The notes: a model not told the origin generated them from the letters alone. A stretch of DNA of 13,898 nt from Reyranella sp. (GCA_004296815.1 SCVT01000199.1:1-13898); one strand, 5' to 3'. Counted from the stretch's first letter, positions 1 through 7,543 are shown. A program made the numbers and translations.

Positions 1-1
1 C

Positions 2-331
2 CATGTGCTCCATCTCGACTGCGCGATGGCCCTCGTGAAGCCGGGTCTGCTGATCTACTGCCCGCTGAAGCTGATCGACGGGTTGCCGATGTCGCTGCGC
101 GACTGGGACAAGATCGAGGTCTCGCCCGAAGAGGCAAAGCTCCTGGCGACCAACGGGCTCGTGCTGGAGCCGGGGCGTATCATCATCGACGCCGACAACC
201 AGCGCGTGATCGAGGAGCTGCGCAAGCGCAAGGTCGACGTCATCCCCATCCCGTTCGACGGGCCGATCCGGACCGGCGGCGGGCTGCGCTGCGCGCACCA
301 CCCGCTGCTGCGCGAAAGCTCCCTGCCCTAG
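2..331 (+). CDS. Amidinotransferase / arginine-deiminase-superfamily enzyme, C-terminal part (5' end outside window)
   Basis: The frame is open at the left edge, so only about the last 110 residues are seen. A GTG at base 5 is in frame but is not the real start: the preceding codon is coding (His) and the sequence enters in mid-domain. Two conserved blocks of the amidinotransferase/dimethylargininase fold are visible. One is an HLDC segment at the left edge carrying the catalytic His. The other is a glycine-rich GGGLRCAHHPLLRE segment near the C-terminus, whose Cys is the expected nucleophile that forms the amidino-thioester (bases about 290-292). Relatives transfer an amidino group from arginine to an amine (glycine or inosamine-phosphate amidinotransferase) or hydrolyse guanidines. 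The acceptor cannot be read from this fragment. The gene is convergent with the polysaccharide operon and its TAG overlaps that operon's last stop by 4 bases, so a functional link is not implied. Confidence 0.8.
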   Translation, partial: HVLHLDCAMALVKPGLLIYCPLKLIDGLPMSLRDWDKIEVSPEEAKLLATNGLVLEPGRIIIDADNQRVIEELRKRKVDVIPIPFDGPIRTGGGLRCAHHPLLRESSLP

Positions 332-1626
332 GCGCCCTTCTTCGGCGTGCGGTCGAACACGACCGGCTTGGGCTTGCTGAAGGCCTTCTTCGCGTGGACG
401 CCGAGCGAGCGCACGACCGTCGCGATCTGTCCGCCGACGAAGCGCAGCAGCACGGCGCCGAACTCGAGCGGCGGGATCTCGCCGCCGCGGATGAAATTGT
501 GCCCGGCCCGCAGGAACGTGGCGGCGCAGAAGATCACCCAGGCGACCGTGATCACGAACAGGGTGAGCAGCAGCGGGACCAGCGACGGCGCCAGCAGGGC
601 GGCCAGCAGGCCCGACACGACGCCGATCAGCAGGACCGGCTGGTTGAGCGACATGCAGAGATGGAGCAACGCCGCGCCCTTCGCGCCCCATGTGATCGAC
701 CGGCTCTTCAGGATCTCCGGGAACATGCGCATCGAGACGTGACGGAAACCGTCCTGCCAGCGCTGCTGCTGGCGCAGCCACGTGGCGGTATCGGCCGGCA
801 GCTCGCCCGGCACGCCGACACTGGTCAGAAACAGCGCCCGCCAGCCCTTCACCCAGCCGCGATAGGTGAGGTCGAGATCCTCGGTGACCGTGTCGCCCTT
901 CCAGCCGCCGCCGGCGTCGATCGCCGCGCGCTGCCAGATCCCGCAGGTGCCGTTGAAAGGCAGCGGATGGCCGGCCCAGCAGCGTGTCGCCTGCTCGATG
1001 CCGAGATGGGCGTCGAGCGTGACCATCTGCATCTCGGTCAGCGCGTTCTCGTGCGGATTGAGGAAATCGAAGCGGGCCTGCACGAAAGCCAGGTTCGGCT
1101 CGGCGAAGAACGGCCGCATGCAGACCCGCAGGAAGTCCGGCGACGGCACGTAGTCGACGTCGAAGATTGCAAAGAAATCGTGCGGCGTCTTCTGCATGGC
1201 CTCGTGCAGCGCGCCGCCTTTGTAGCCCGAGCGGTCGGTGCGCTGCAGGGCGACGACGTCGAAGCCCTTCGCCCGCAGCTCGGCTGCGACCTGGCGGACG
1301 GTCTCGGCCGTCTCGTCGGTGCTGTCGTCGAGGAGCTGGATGTGAAGCTTGTCGCGCGGCCAGTCCAGGGCGGCGGCGGATTCATCCCCGCGCCGCACCA
1401 CCGGCCCCTCGTTGAAGGACGGGACCTGGATCACAACGTGCGGCAGGTCGGCGTCGGCAGGCAGCGGGGTCGAGAGCAGGACCTCCTCGCGATGCAGGCC
1501 GGCGTCCTTCAGGCGGTGATGCAGCACCACCATGTAGAGCAGGCTGCCGATGAAGGCGGCCAGCAGGACGCAGCAGACGGCGAACACGGTCCCGAAAAAA
1601 AGAGCGAGGGTGGCGAGCACGGCCAT
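328..1626 (-). CDS. GT2 membrane glycosyltransferase, CslA/mannan-synthase-like (last gene of operon)
   Basis: This 432-residue inner-membrane enzyme is predicted to use a nucleotide sugar on the cytoplasmic face to build a beta-linked glycan or glycolipid. It has one N-terminal membrane segment (about 2-33), then a GT-A domain with the full processive-type set: DD at 100-101 in DDSTDET, FDVD at 155-158 (metal/UDP binding), TED at 248-250 (catalytic base) and QQQRW at 286-290. Two or three hydrophobic segments follow (about 318-372 and 386-405). There is no PilZ domain, so no direct c-di-GMP control as in BcsA. The start chosen is the ATG at 1626, 4 bases after the upstream stop. An in-frame extension to 1686 would overlap the upstream gene by 56 bases and adds no domain. 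It is a paralogue of the preceding gene, with the same motif order and a shared FDRTPK-type C-terminal tail. Sugar specificity cannot be read from sequence. A run of seven T lies at codons 9-11. Confidence 0.85.
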   Translation of the reverse strand: MAVLATLALFFGTVFAVCCVLLAAFIGSLLYMVVLHHRLKDAGLHREEVLLSTPLPADADLPHVVIQVPSFNEGPVVRRGDESAAALDWPRDKLHIQLLDDSTDETAETVRQVAAELRAKGFDVVALQRTDRSGYKGGALHEAMQKTPHDFFAIFDVDYVPSPDFLRVCMRPFFAEPNLAFVQARFDFLNPHENALTEMQMVTLDAHLGIEQATRCWAGHPLPFNGTCGIWQRAAIDAGGGWKGDTVTEDLDLTYRGWVKGWRALFLTSVGVPGELPADTATWLRQQQRWQDGFRHVSMRMFPEILKSRSITWGAKGAALLHLCMSLNQPVLLIGVVSGLLAALLAPSLVPLLLTLFVITVAWVIFCAATFLRAGHNFIRGGEIPPLEFGAVLLRFVGGQIATVVRSLGVHAKKAFSKPKPVVFDRTPKKGA

Positions 1627-1630
1627 GGGA

Positions 1631-2875
1631 TCAGCTACCCGTCTTGGGCGTCCGGTTGAACTCGGTCTTCCTGCCGAGGCCGGCACCGACGATCGCGCTC
1701 GCGTTGGCGACCGCGAGATAGACGATCAGCGCCGGAACGCTGGCAGCGGTCACGAGGTAGCGCGCAAGACCTCCCCGTTCCAGCCTGCGATAGGCCCCCC
1801 AGGTCATGCCGATAAGCACGGCGAGCATGGTGATCAGCCACAGCCAGAGGCCGAAGCGGAACAGGCCGAGCAGCCGGCCGTGCCCCAGGATCGAGATGGC
1901 CAGGGCCACGATGCCGACGACGAGCAGCGGAAAGATGAGCTGCTGGCCGAGCGCCACGGTCGTCGTGAACTTGGCTTCGCCCGACCATGACGAGCGCCAG
2001 ATCGGGCCGAGCAGCTTGCGGGCGACCTGGACGAAGCCCTTCGACCAGCGGCTCTGCTGGGCGCCGAAATCCTCGACCTTCTGTGGCAGCTCCCCGACGA
2101 CATGCGGCTCCATCAGGAACACGCCGGTCCAGCCCTCGAGGTAGGTCCGCAGCACGAGGTCGAGATCCTCGGAAAGCGTGTCGTGCGACCAGCCGCCGGC
2201 CTGCTCGACCGCCGCACGCCGCCAGATGCCGCCGGTGCCGTTGAACTGGAACGGCACGCCGCGGCGGGCCCGCACGTCCTGCTCGACCGCGAAATGCGCG
2301 TCCTGCATCAGGCGCTGGGCGCGCGTCAGCCAGTTGGTCTCGCCGTTGCCCCACTCGATCCGGGTCTGGACGAAGGCGGCGCGCGGCTCCGCCAGCATCG
2401 CGGCCATGGCCTGCCGGAGCCAGCCGGGCGGCGGCACGAAATCGGCATCGAACACGGCGACATAGGGCGCGTCGTCGAGTTCCAGACCGGCCGCCAGGGC
2501 GCCCGCCTTGAAGCCGCCCCGGTCGACCCGGCGGACGTGATGGGCATCGACGCCGTCGCGGCGCAGCCGCGTCACGGCATGGACGGCAATGTCCGACGTG
2601 ATGTCCGTGCTGTCGTCCAGCAGCTGGATCGTCAGGCGGTCGCGCGGCCAGTCGAGCGCGCCCGCCGCCGCCATGACGCGCTCGACGACGAGCGGCTCGT
2701 TGTAGACGGGGATCTGGATCAGGACGCGCGGCAGCTCGTCCGGCAGCGCCGGTGTCTCCTGCCGGGTCGGCGGCAGCTCGAACAGCCAGTAGATCAGGTA
2801 GAGGAAATAGCCGGCGATCGCGAACTGCGCTGCGAGGCACAGAAGCACGACGAGATCGATCAGGGCGAGCAGCAT
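1631..2875 (-). CDS. GT2 membrane glycosyltransferase, CslA/mannan-synthase-like (paralogue)
   Basis: This 414-residue processive-type GT2 enzyme has an N-terminal membrane segment (about 3-30), then a GT-A domain with LLDDSTD (DD at 87-88), FDAD at 142-145, SED at 235-237 and QQSRW at 273-277. C-terminal membrane segments lie at about 306-332, 337-358 and 375-400, and the protein ends in an FNRTPK tail. The layout is that of CslA/CslC-like synthases, which make beta-mannan or glucan backbones; no PilZ domain is present. It sits 16 bases after the ABC ATPase stop and 4 bases before its paralogue, implying cotranscription. The two copies match in every catalytic motif but have diverged elsewhere (for example EWGNGETNW against DFLNPHENA in the acceptor region). 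They may therefore act on different sugars or acceptors, or form a hetero-complex; this is inference. ATG at 2875 is the first codon that keeps the membrane segment intact. Confidence 0.86.
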   Translation of the reverse strand: MLLALIDLVVLLCLAAQFAIAGYFLYLIYWLFELPPTRQETPALPDELPRVLIQIPVYNEPLVVERVMAAAGALDWPRDRLTIQLLDDSTDITSDIAVHAVTRLRRDGVDAHHVRRVDRGGFKAGALAAGLELDDAPYVAVFDADFVPPPGWLRQAMAAMLAEPRAAFVQTRIEWGNGETNWLTRAQRLMQDAHFAVEQDVRARRGVPFQFNGTGGIWRRAAVEQAGGWSHDTLSEDLDLVLRTYLEGWTGVFLMEPHVVGELPQKVEDFGAQQSRWSKGFVQVARKLLGPIWRSSWSGEAKFTTTVALGQQLIFPLLVVGIVALAISILGHGRLLGLFRFGLWLWLITMLAVLIGMTWGAYRRLERGGLARYLVTAASVPALIVYLAVANASAIVGAGLGRKTEFNRTPKTGS

Positions 2876-2891
2876 GCCTTGGCCGCCGCTC

Positions 2892-3608
2892 TCAGTGGTA
2901 GTGGATCGGGACTTCGAAGCAGCGGCCGTCCTCGATATGAAGGCGGCGCGACGCGACGTCGAAGATGCGCTCGTCGTGGGTCGACAGCACCACGGCGCAC
3001 TTGGCGCGCATGGCGAGATCCTTGAGCTGGTCGACCACGATACGCCCCGACACGCGGTCGAGCGCCGAGGTCGGCTCGTCGGCGATGATGAGGTCGGGCA
3101 GGCCGATCATGGTGCGGGCGATGGCGACGCGCTGCTGCTGGCCGCCCGACAGCTCGTCGGGCCACGCGGCGGCCTTGTCGCCGAGCCCGAGCAGGCCGAG
3201 CAGATGGCGGGCGCGCTTCTCGTCCCAGGCCGGATCCGACAGCGGCGTGGTCGACACGCCGGCGACGACGTTCTGCAGGGCCGTCAGCGACGACAGCAGG
3301 TTGCGCTTCTGGAACAGGAAGCGGATACGGTTGCGCAGCACATCGAGGTCGGCGCCGTGCAGGCCCACGATGTCGGTCCCGAGCAGCCGCAGCTTGCCCT
3401 CCGAGGGCTTGCGCATGGTGCCGAGGATGGTGAGCAGCGTCGTCTTGCCCGAGCCGGACGGGCCGGTGACGATCAGCAGCTCGCCCTCGCGGACCTGCAT
3501 GTTGATGTCGAACAGCACGTCGACCCGCTGCGGACCTTCGCCGTAGTGGTGGTGTACGTCGACGGCCTCGACGACGGCCGGGCCGAACCCATGGGGATCG
3601 GTGGACAT
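2892..3608 (-). CDS. ABC transporter ATP-binding protein, DevA/MacB/LolD type
   Basis: This 238-residue cytoplasmic ATPase would energise the adjacent FtsX-fold permease. All motifs are intact: Walker A GPSGSGKT (49-56), Q-loop Gln100, signature LSGGQQQR (153-160), Walker B LIIADEP (173-179) and H-loop His211. Its length and the [13 protein letters not shown] form fit the MacB/LolD/DevA group, which drives mechanotransmission pumps rather than classic importers. The ATG at 3608 lies 2 bases after the permease stop (TGA-CC-ATG) and was chosen over an in-frame extension to 3644, which would overlap the permease gene by 34 bases. With the upstream permease and membrane-fusion protein it forms a complete inner-membrane tripartite exporter. 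In cyanobacteria the similar DevBCA pump exports heterocyst glycolipids. Export of a lipid-linked glycan made by the neighbouring glycosyltransferases is inferred from context. Confidence 0.9.
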   Translation of the reverse strand: MSTDPHGFGPAVVEAVDVHHHYGEGPQRVDVLFDINMQVREGELLIVTGPSGSGKTTLLTILGTMRKPSEGKLRLLGTDIVGLHGADLDVLRNRIRFLFQKRNLLSSLTALQNVVAGVSTTPLSDPAWDEKRARHLLGLLGLGDKAAAWPDELSGGQQQRVAIARTMIGLPDLIIADEPTSALDRVSGRIVVDQLKDLAMRAKCAVVLSTHDERIFDVASRRLHIEDGRCFEVPIHYH

Positions 3609-3610
3609 GG

Positions 3611-4894
3611 TCACTCGAACAGCATGATGGGGTCGACCTTCCACAGTCGACGGATGGCGAACAGGCTCGACACGACCGTCATGATCACGCAGGCGACCAG
3701 CGCCACGACCATCTCACGCAGGCCCATGGTCATGCCGAGATGCATGGCAGCCTCGGTCGCGCCGTAGACGAAGCGACCGAGCGTGAAGGCGACGAGGAAG
3801 GCCGGCGTGATGATGGCCGCGCCGATCTGGCCGATCATGAACAGGAAGAACCACCAGTCGTAGCCCAGGCTCTTCAGGATCGCGTATTCCGGCAGGTAGA
3901 AGCGGATGATCTGGTACTGGGCGTAGTAGATGAACACCATGCCGATCATCACGCCCATGACGAAGCCCAGGTCGGTGATGTAGCCGACCGGTGTCTCGCG
4001 CGACCAGTAGGTCCGTTCGCGCTTCTCGAAGTCCTGGATGGTGATGACTTCGCCGCGACCGGCCAGTGCCTGGTTGATCTCCCGCCGCACAACGTCCCGA
4101 TCGGCATCCTTGGCGAGCTGGATTCCGATGAAGGCCGGCCGTTCCGACCACCAGCCGCCGAACACCTCGGCCATCGTGTCTTCCGACATGACGACCGCGC
4201 CGTCGTTCAGCACGTTGGGACCGAGCGCGAAGGTGCCGACGACGAAGAGCTGGCGCAGCAGGCCTCGATTGTCGGGCGGTCCCAGCACCTGGAACTCCGG
4301 CTTGCCGGGGCCGACGGACTCCGCCAAGGCACCGAAGTAGGGCCGCGACTCCCGGTCGTAGAGCATGCGGCGCGCCTCGCGCAGCCGATAGAGGTTCTCG
4401 CGCAGGCCGGGCACCTCGATGGCCGGACGCTCCACGTCGACGGCATACCAGGCAATGCGGCGAGCAGTCTGCATGCCGCTGTGATTCATCGACATGACGC
4501 CGAACCAGAGCGGTGTCGTCCCGGCGACCGACGGGTTGGCCGACACGATGTCGGTCATCGCGACGGGCACCTCGGCATGGAGCTGCAGGGACTTGAAGCC
4601 GTAGGGCACCAGGACGAGATCGCCGACCACGGAACGATGAAGGCGGATCGCCGAATCGTAGACTGCCCGCTCGATGCCGAGCTGGGCAAAGATCACGAGC
4701 AGGCTCGCAGTCACGCCAGCAAGCGAAAGCAGAGTGCTGGTGCGTTGGCGCTTAAGCTGCTGGGCCCCGAGCGGCATGGCGGTGGCCGTGCGCGCCGCAG
4801 CCTTCAACCGGGCCATCGAGAAGTTGGGCCGCCACAAAAGCCAGCGCCGCAACCGCGGCCGCAACGCCGGAAGGGCTGGCAGGGTGAAGGCCAT
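3611..4894 (-). CDS. FtsX/MacB-fold ABC permease, DevC-like
   Basis: This 427-residue inner-membrane permease has four predicted membrane helices, at about 53-73, 306-326, 346-374 and 394-415. A large periplasmic domain of about 230 residues lies between helices 1 and 2, which is the topology of the FtsX/MacB superfamily. The segment around 43-95 (LGAQQLKRQRTSTLLSLAG onward, then VVGDLVLV) resembles DevC of heterocyst glycolipid exporters. The C-terminus DPIMLFE matches the usual short tail of this fold. There is an N-terminal cytoplasmic stretch of about 40 basic residues before the core; internal Met27 or Met40 are possible starts. The ATG at 4894 is kept because it shares one base with the stop of the membrane-fusion gene (TAATG), a typical coupled junction. 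It pairs with the ATPase that follows. The substrate is unknown. Confidence 0.87.
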   Translation of the reverse strand: MAFTLPALPALRPRLRRWLLWRPNFSMARLKAAARTATAMPLGAQQLKRQRTSTLLSLAGVTASLLVIFAQLGIERAVYDSAIRLHRSVVGDLVLVPYGFKSLQLHAEVPVAMTDIVSANPSVAGTTPLWFGVMSMNHSGMQTARRIAWYAVDVERPAIEVPGLRENLYRLREARRMLYDRESRPYFGALAESVGPGKPEFQVLGPPDNRGLLRQLFVVGTFALGPNVLNDGAVVMSEDTMAEVFGGWWSERPAFIGIQLAKDADRDVVRREINQALAGRGEVITIQDFEKRERTYWSRETPVGYITDLGFVMGVMIGMVFIYYAQYQIIRFYLPEYAILKSLGYDWWFFLFMIGQIGAAIITPAFLVAFTLGRFVYGATEAAMHLGMTMGLREMVVALVACVIMTVVSSLFAIRRLWKVDPIMLFE

Positions 4895-5892
4895 TAGAGA
4901 AAGGTGACGCGCGTCTCGCGTCCCAGCACCTGCGGCATGCTGGACGGATCATCGAGCTGAATCTCGACCTGCACAACGCGCGCGTCGGTCGAGGAGCCGC
5001 CGTCGGGCTCGATGCGCTGCATGCGCTTCACCGTCGGTGCCACCCGCGCGATCGTGCCCTTGTAGACGGTCGGGCTGCCGCGGAAAGTCACCTCCACCTT
5101 GCCGCCGGCGGCGATGCGGCCGACATGCAGCTCGTCGACGTCGGCCAGCACGCGCAGTTGCGCGAGGTCGACGATCTTGGCGATGCCGCTCGGGGAGACA
5201 CGCTCGCCCTGGCGCGTGTAGATCTGGATCACGACACCGTCGAGCGGCGAGCGGACCAGGGCCTGCTCACGGGTGTTGCGTGCGTTGTCGAGCTTGGCGG
5301 TGATGATCGAGAGATCGGTGTCGATCTGGGCGAGATCGGTCTCCAGGGTCTCCTTCTGCACGCGCAGCTTGGCCTGCTCGCGCTCGAGGTTCTGCTGGGA
5401 GATGCTGAGCTCGAGCTGCTTCTGGTCGGGCGGCTTGCCGGAGCGCTGCAGCTCCAGGGTCTTGAGCTTGAGCTCCTCGGCTGCCGACTTCACCGCCACT
5501 TCCTGCATGGCGATCTCGGCCGTGCGGAACCCGTTCACCATGGCCTCGCGCTGCTGCTTGGCCTTGGCCAGCTCCGCCTCGGAGGTGCGAACCGTGATGT
5601 CGGCCCTGGGATAGTTCGACAGGACGGCGATGATCTCGTCCTTCTTGACGCGCTGCCCGTCGGTGATGCGCAGGTCGATCATCACCCCGCCGCCGGCCGG
5701 ATCGCCGGCGATCACCGCCGTCCCCGACGGGGCGTCGGTGTAGCCGCGCGAAATCAACGGCGCCGCCGGACGCGGTCCGTCCTGGGCGCTGCTGGTCTGC
5801 CGGGAGGGAGCCATCCACAGGACCAGGGCTGCGATGACGATCAACGCAGCCAGCCCCGCGGCGCCCCAAGTGAACTTTCTCGCCTGCGCCAT
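4894..5892 (-). CDS. Periplasmic membrane-fusion (adaptor) protein, HlyD/DevB family
   Basis: This 332-residue adaptor is anchored by one N-terminal helix (about 7-27) with the rest in the periplasm. The order is: first half of a lipoyl/barrel-sandwich domain (about 56-97), a long alpha-helical coiled coil rich in Glu, Lys, Leu and Gln (about 103-208), the second lipoyl half (ALVRSPLDGVVIQIYTRQGE, 211-230), then a beta-barrel region (about 245-290) and a C-terminal part. This is the classical HlyD/AcrA/DevB plan. It links an inner-membrane ABC pump to an outer-membrane duct. ATG at 5892 gives a proper anchor; a TTG at 5907 in frame adds five residues and cannot be excluded. No TolC-like gene is in the window, so the partner is either encoded elsewhere or, speculatively, the OPX lipoprotein encoded just upstream. 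Its stop overlaps the permease start by one base. Confidence 0.88.
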   Translation of the reverse strand: MAQARKFTWGAAGLAALIVIAALVLWMAPSRQTSSAQDGPRPAAPLISRGYTDAPSGTAVIAGDPAGGGVMIDLRITDGQRVKKDEIIAVLSNYPRADITVRTSEAELAKAKQQREAMVNGFRTAEIAMQEVAVKSAAEELKLKTLELQRSGKPPDQKQLELSISQQNLEREQAKLRVQKETLETDLAQIDTDLSIITAKLDNARNTREQALVRSPLDGVVIQIYTRQGERVSPSGIAKIVDLAQLRVLADVDELHVGRIAAGGKVEVTFRGSPTVYKGTIARVAPTVKRMQRIEPDGGSSTDARVVQVEIQLDDPSSMPQVLGRETRVTFL

Positions 5893-5934
5893 ACGGAATT
5901 GTACCAAAAAAAGCCTGAGAACGCTGCCCCTGGG

Positions 5935-7140
5935 TCAGAATGTCGTCGCTGGGATCACCGTGCCCCTCATGACACCTACGATCGAGAAGGTCCGGTAGAT
6001 CGACGTCAGGACCTTGTCGTACTCGTAGAGCGGCGCGTTGGTGATGTAGACGACATCCCTGGGCAGGACGGGAAACTGCTGGGCGATGAAAATAGAGACT
6101 GGCTGGTACAGGTCCAGTCGAAAAACCCGGGCCCGGGCCGTCGGATTGTTCTGCAAATCCCCCATTCTGAACACATAAACGCCCGTTTTGTTGGCGCGCT
6201 GATCGTTCAGACCGCCAACCATGCCCATCGCCTCGAGCAGACTGACCGTATGCTTGGGCATCTCGATGTTGCCGGCCTTCACGACGGCGCCGAGCACCGT
6301 GAACATGCGCGCGTTCGGGCGCACGATGATCTCGTCGTTCTTCTGGATCGGAATGTCGCCGCCCGCGAGCAGGTCGGAATACTGGATCTGCAGGATGATC
6401 TGGCCCTGCCGCCGGACAATCACTTCGACCTGATTTGCGCCGGTGCCGCCGGTCGTGCTGCCGCCGACAACACCGCCGGCCCGGTTGATCGCCTCGCCGA
6501 CCGAGCGGACGCCCTCGAGGATGGATACGCGTCCTGGGGCTTTCACGTCGCCCGACACCATGACGCTGTGCGTCCGATCGGCGACGAAATCCACAATGAC
6601 CTGCGGGTCCTGCGCCTTGCCGGAGGTCGAGACCTGTTGGGCGATCTTCTTCTCGATCTGATTGAGGTCGAGGCCCGCGACATGGACGGTGCCGACGAAC
6701 GGCACGTTGATGTTACCCTCGTCGGTCACGCGCTGGTTTCCGAAATCGGCACCGGGGCGCTGGATCGTCGGAAAGATGCTGCCTTCGTAGGGCTCGAAGA
6801 TCCGTACTTTGATCACGTCGCCGGGTGCCACGGCGACACGCCCGCCGGCCGACAGGTTCGCGACGGTCGAAACGCGATCCACGACCGGCGCCTGGCGGTA
6901 GCTGGCGATCGTGGTCGGCGTAAGGTCGATCACGTCGAACGGGAGCGCCTCGGTCGCGGTGCCGCCGGCGCCGCCCATCCACGGGCCGTCACCCGGCAAC
7001 GCCGTGCATGCCGCAACGCCGATACCCAGGCCAAGGACAATGGCGGTAGGTCGCGCGACTGCGCGCAGCCAGCTCCAAATTGTCAAATCCCGATCTCCGT
7101 CCGGAACAGTCGCCACGCCACGCGCCGCGCCACGTCCCAT
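5935..7140 (-). CDS. Outer-membrane polysaccharide export lipoprotein (OPX; Wza/GumB-like, Poly_export + SLBB)
   Basis: This 401-residue OPX-family protein would form the periplasmic or outer-membrane part of a polysaccharide export channel. It has a signal peptide ending in a lipobox GVAAC, with Cys45 the expected lipidated residue. The Poly_export domain spans about 98-187 (VAPGDVIKVRIFEP, then NINVPFVGTVHVAG and DPQVIVDF). Two SLBB-type beta-grasp domains start at about 193 (VMVSGDVKAPGRVSILEG) and 280 (FTVLGAVVKAGNIEMPKH). The C-terminus (PRDVVYITNAPLYEYDKVL) matches the end of Wza/KpsD/GumB relatives; the final helix resembles the membrane-crossing helix of Wza only weakly. Two starts are possible. 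The ATG at 7140 has AGGA 8 bases upstream but gives a 45-residue leader. A TTG at 7086 has GGAG 8 bases upstream (7095-7098) and gives a normal 27-residue lipoprotein leader. It is the only OPX gene here, and no Wzc-type co-polymerase accompanies it. Confidence 0.9.
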   Translation of the reverse strand: MGRGAARGVATVPDGDRDLTIWSWLRAVARPTAIVLGLGIGVAACTALPGDGPWMGGAGGTATEALPFDVIDLTPTTIASYRQAPVVDRVSTVANLSAGGRVAVAPGDVIKVRIFEPYEGSIFPTIQRPGADFGNQRVTDEGNINVPFVGTVHVAGLDLNQIEKKIAQQVSTSGKAQDPQVIVDFVADRTHSVMVSGDVKAPGRVSILEGVRSVGEAINRAGGVVGGSTTGGTGANQVEVIVRRQGQIILQIQYSDLLAGGDIPIQKNDEIIVRPNARMFTVLGAVVKAGNIEMPKHTVSLLEAMGMVGGLNDQRANKTGVYVFRMGDLQNNPTARARVFRLDLYQPVSIFIAQQFPVLPRDVVYITNAPLYEYDKVLTSIYRTFSIVGVMRGTVIPATTF

Positions 7141-7171
7141 CCCATTGGTCCTGCCTCAGCCCGGTCTGTAA

Positions 7172-7543
7172 TTAACCCGCAGCGCCGCGTGGGTGCAAGC
7201 GCTCCGCCGCCCCATCCGGCCCCCGGGCCTCGAGCCTGGCCGTCGCCGCCGCAACGCTTTCGGCGACGTCGAGCAGCTCGGAAAAGCCACTGACCAGGAG
7301 ACAATCCGCCGCCGGGCCGCTGAACCTGCAGAACACGACCCGCGTATGCAGATCCTCGGCACGGTGCAGCACCGTCGCCAGAGTTCGCACACCTGCTGCG
7401 CTCATGTAGGTGACTTCGCTGCCGTCGACGATGACCGATGCGTTCGGCCGCAACGCCGACAACAGCATCGTCTCGACCGAACCCGCCGTCGCCGAATCGA
7501 CACGAGCCGGCAACATCACCGTGGAGATCGCCCGATCGCTCAT
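7172..7543 (-). CDS. Small STAS-domain protein, non-canonical phosphosite
   Basis: This 123-residue soluble protein is made almost entirely of one STAS (SpoIIAA/anti-anti-sigma) domain. The central strand-turn-helix VIVDGSEVTYMSAAGVRTLATVL (37-59) is diagnostic, and the C-terminal helix runs to about 105, followed by a short disordered tail. In SpoIIAA-type proteins a Ser in the D-S-S-G or S-S-A-G turn is phosphorylated by an anti-sigma kinase. Here the aligned position is Ala49 (YMSAAG), so ordinary phospho-switching looks lost. The gene's ATG overlaps the stop of the GT21-like gene (ATGA), indicating translational coupling, and the OPX gene follows after 31 bases. STAS proteins can also be non-switching partners of membrane transporters, such as MlaB in the Mla lipid ABC transporter or the STAS domains of SulP carriers. 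A structural or regulatory role in the exporter or glycosyltransferase complex is therefore plausible but inferred. No anti-sigma kinase or sigma gene is nearby. Confidence 0.75.
   Translation of the reverse strand: MSDRAISTVMLPARVDSATAGSVETMLLSALRPNASVIVDGSEVTYMSAAGVRTLATVLHRAEDLHTRVVFCRFSGPAADCLLVSGFSELLDVAESVAAATARLEARGPDGAAERLHPRGAAG

Noticed and set aside
1627..1686. Upstream-extended start (1686) for the last GT2 gene
   Set aside because: It would lie inside the previous gene's coding end and adds 20 unconserved residues. The ATG at 1626 directly precedes the membrane segment.
5898..5903. TACAAT -10-like box before the membrane-fusion gene
   Set aside because: There is no -35 match at 16-18 bases upstream (CAGCGT or similar), and it lies 5 bases from the ATG, so a leaderless transcript would be required.
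5893..5934. Terminator candidate with seven T (5906-5912) between the OPX and MFP genes
   Set aside because: The only stem that can be drawn before the T-run is 4 bp (CTGA/TCAG) with a 16-base loop, too weak to terminate. The 42-base gap therefore probably does not break the operon, though partial attenuation is possible.
5125..7293. Very long plus-strand open frame (722 codons) opposite the OPX and MFP genes
   Set aside because: The minus-strand frames here encode recognisable OPX and HlyD-type domains. The plus-strand frame is an antisense shadow produced by GC-rich third positions, with no domain or ribosome site. The same applies to long plus-strand frames at 394-1659, 2102-3025, 3740-4897 and 7438-9270.
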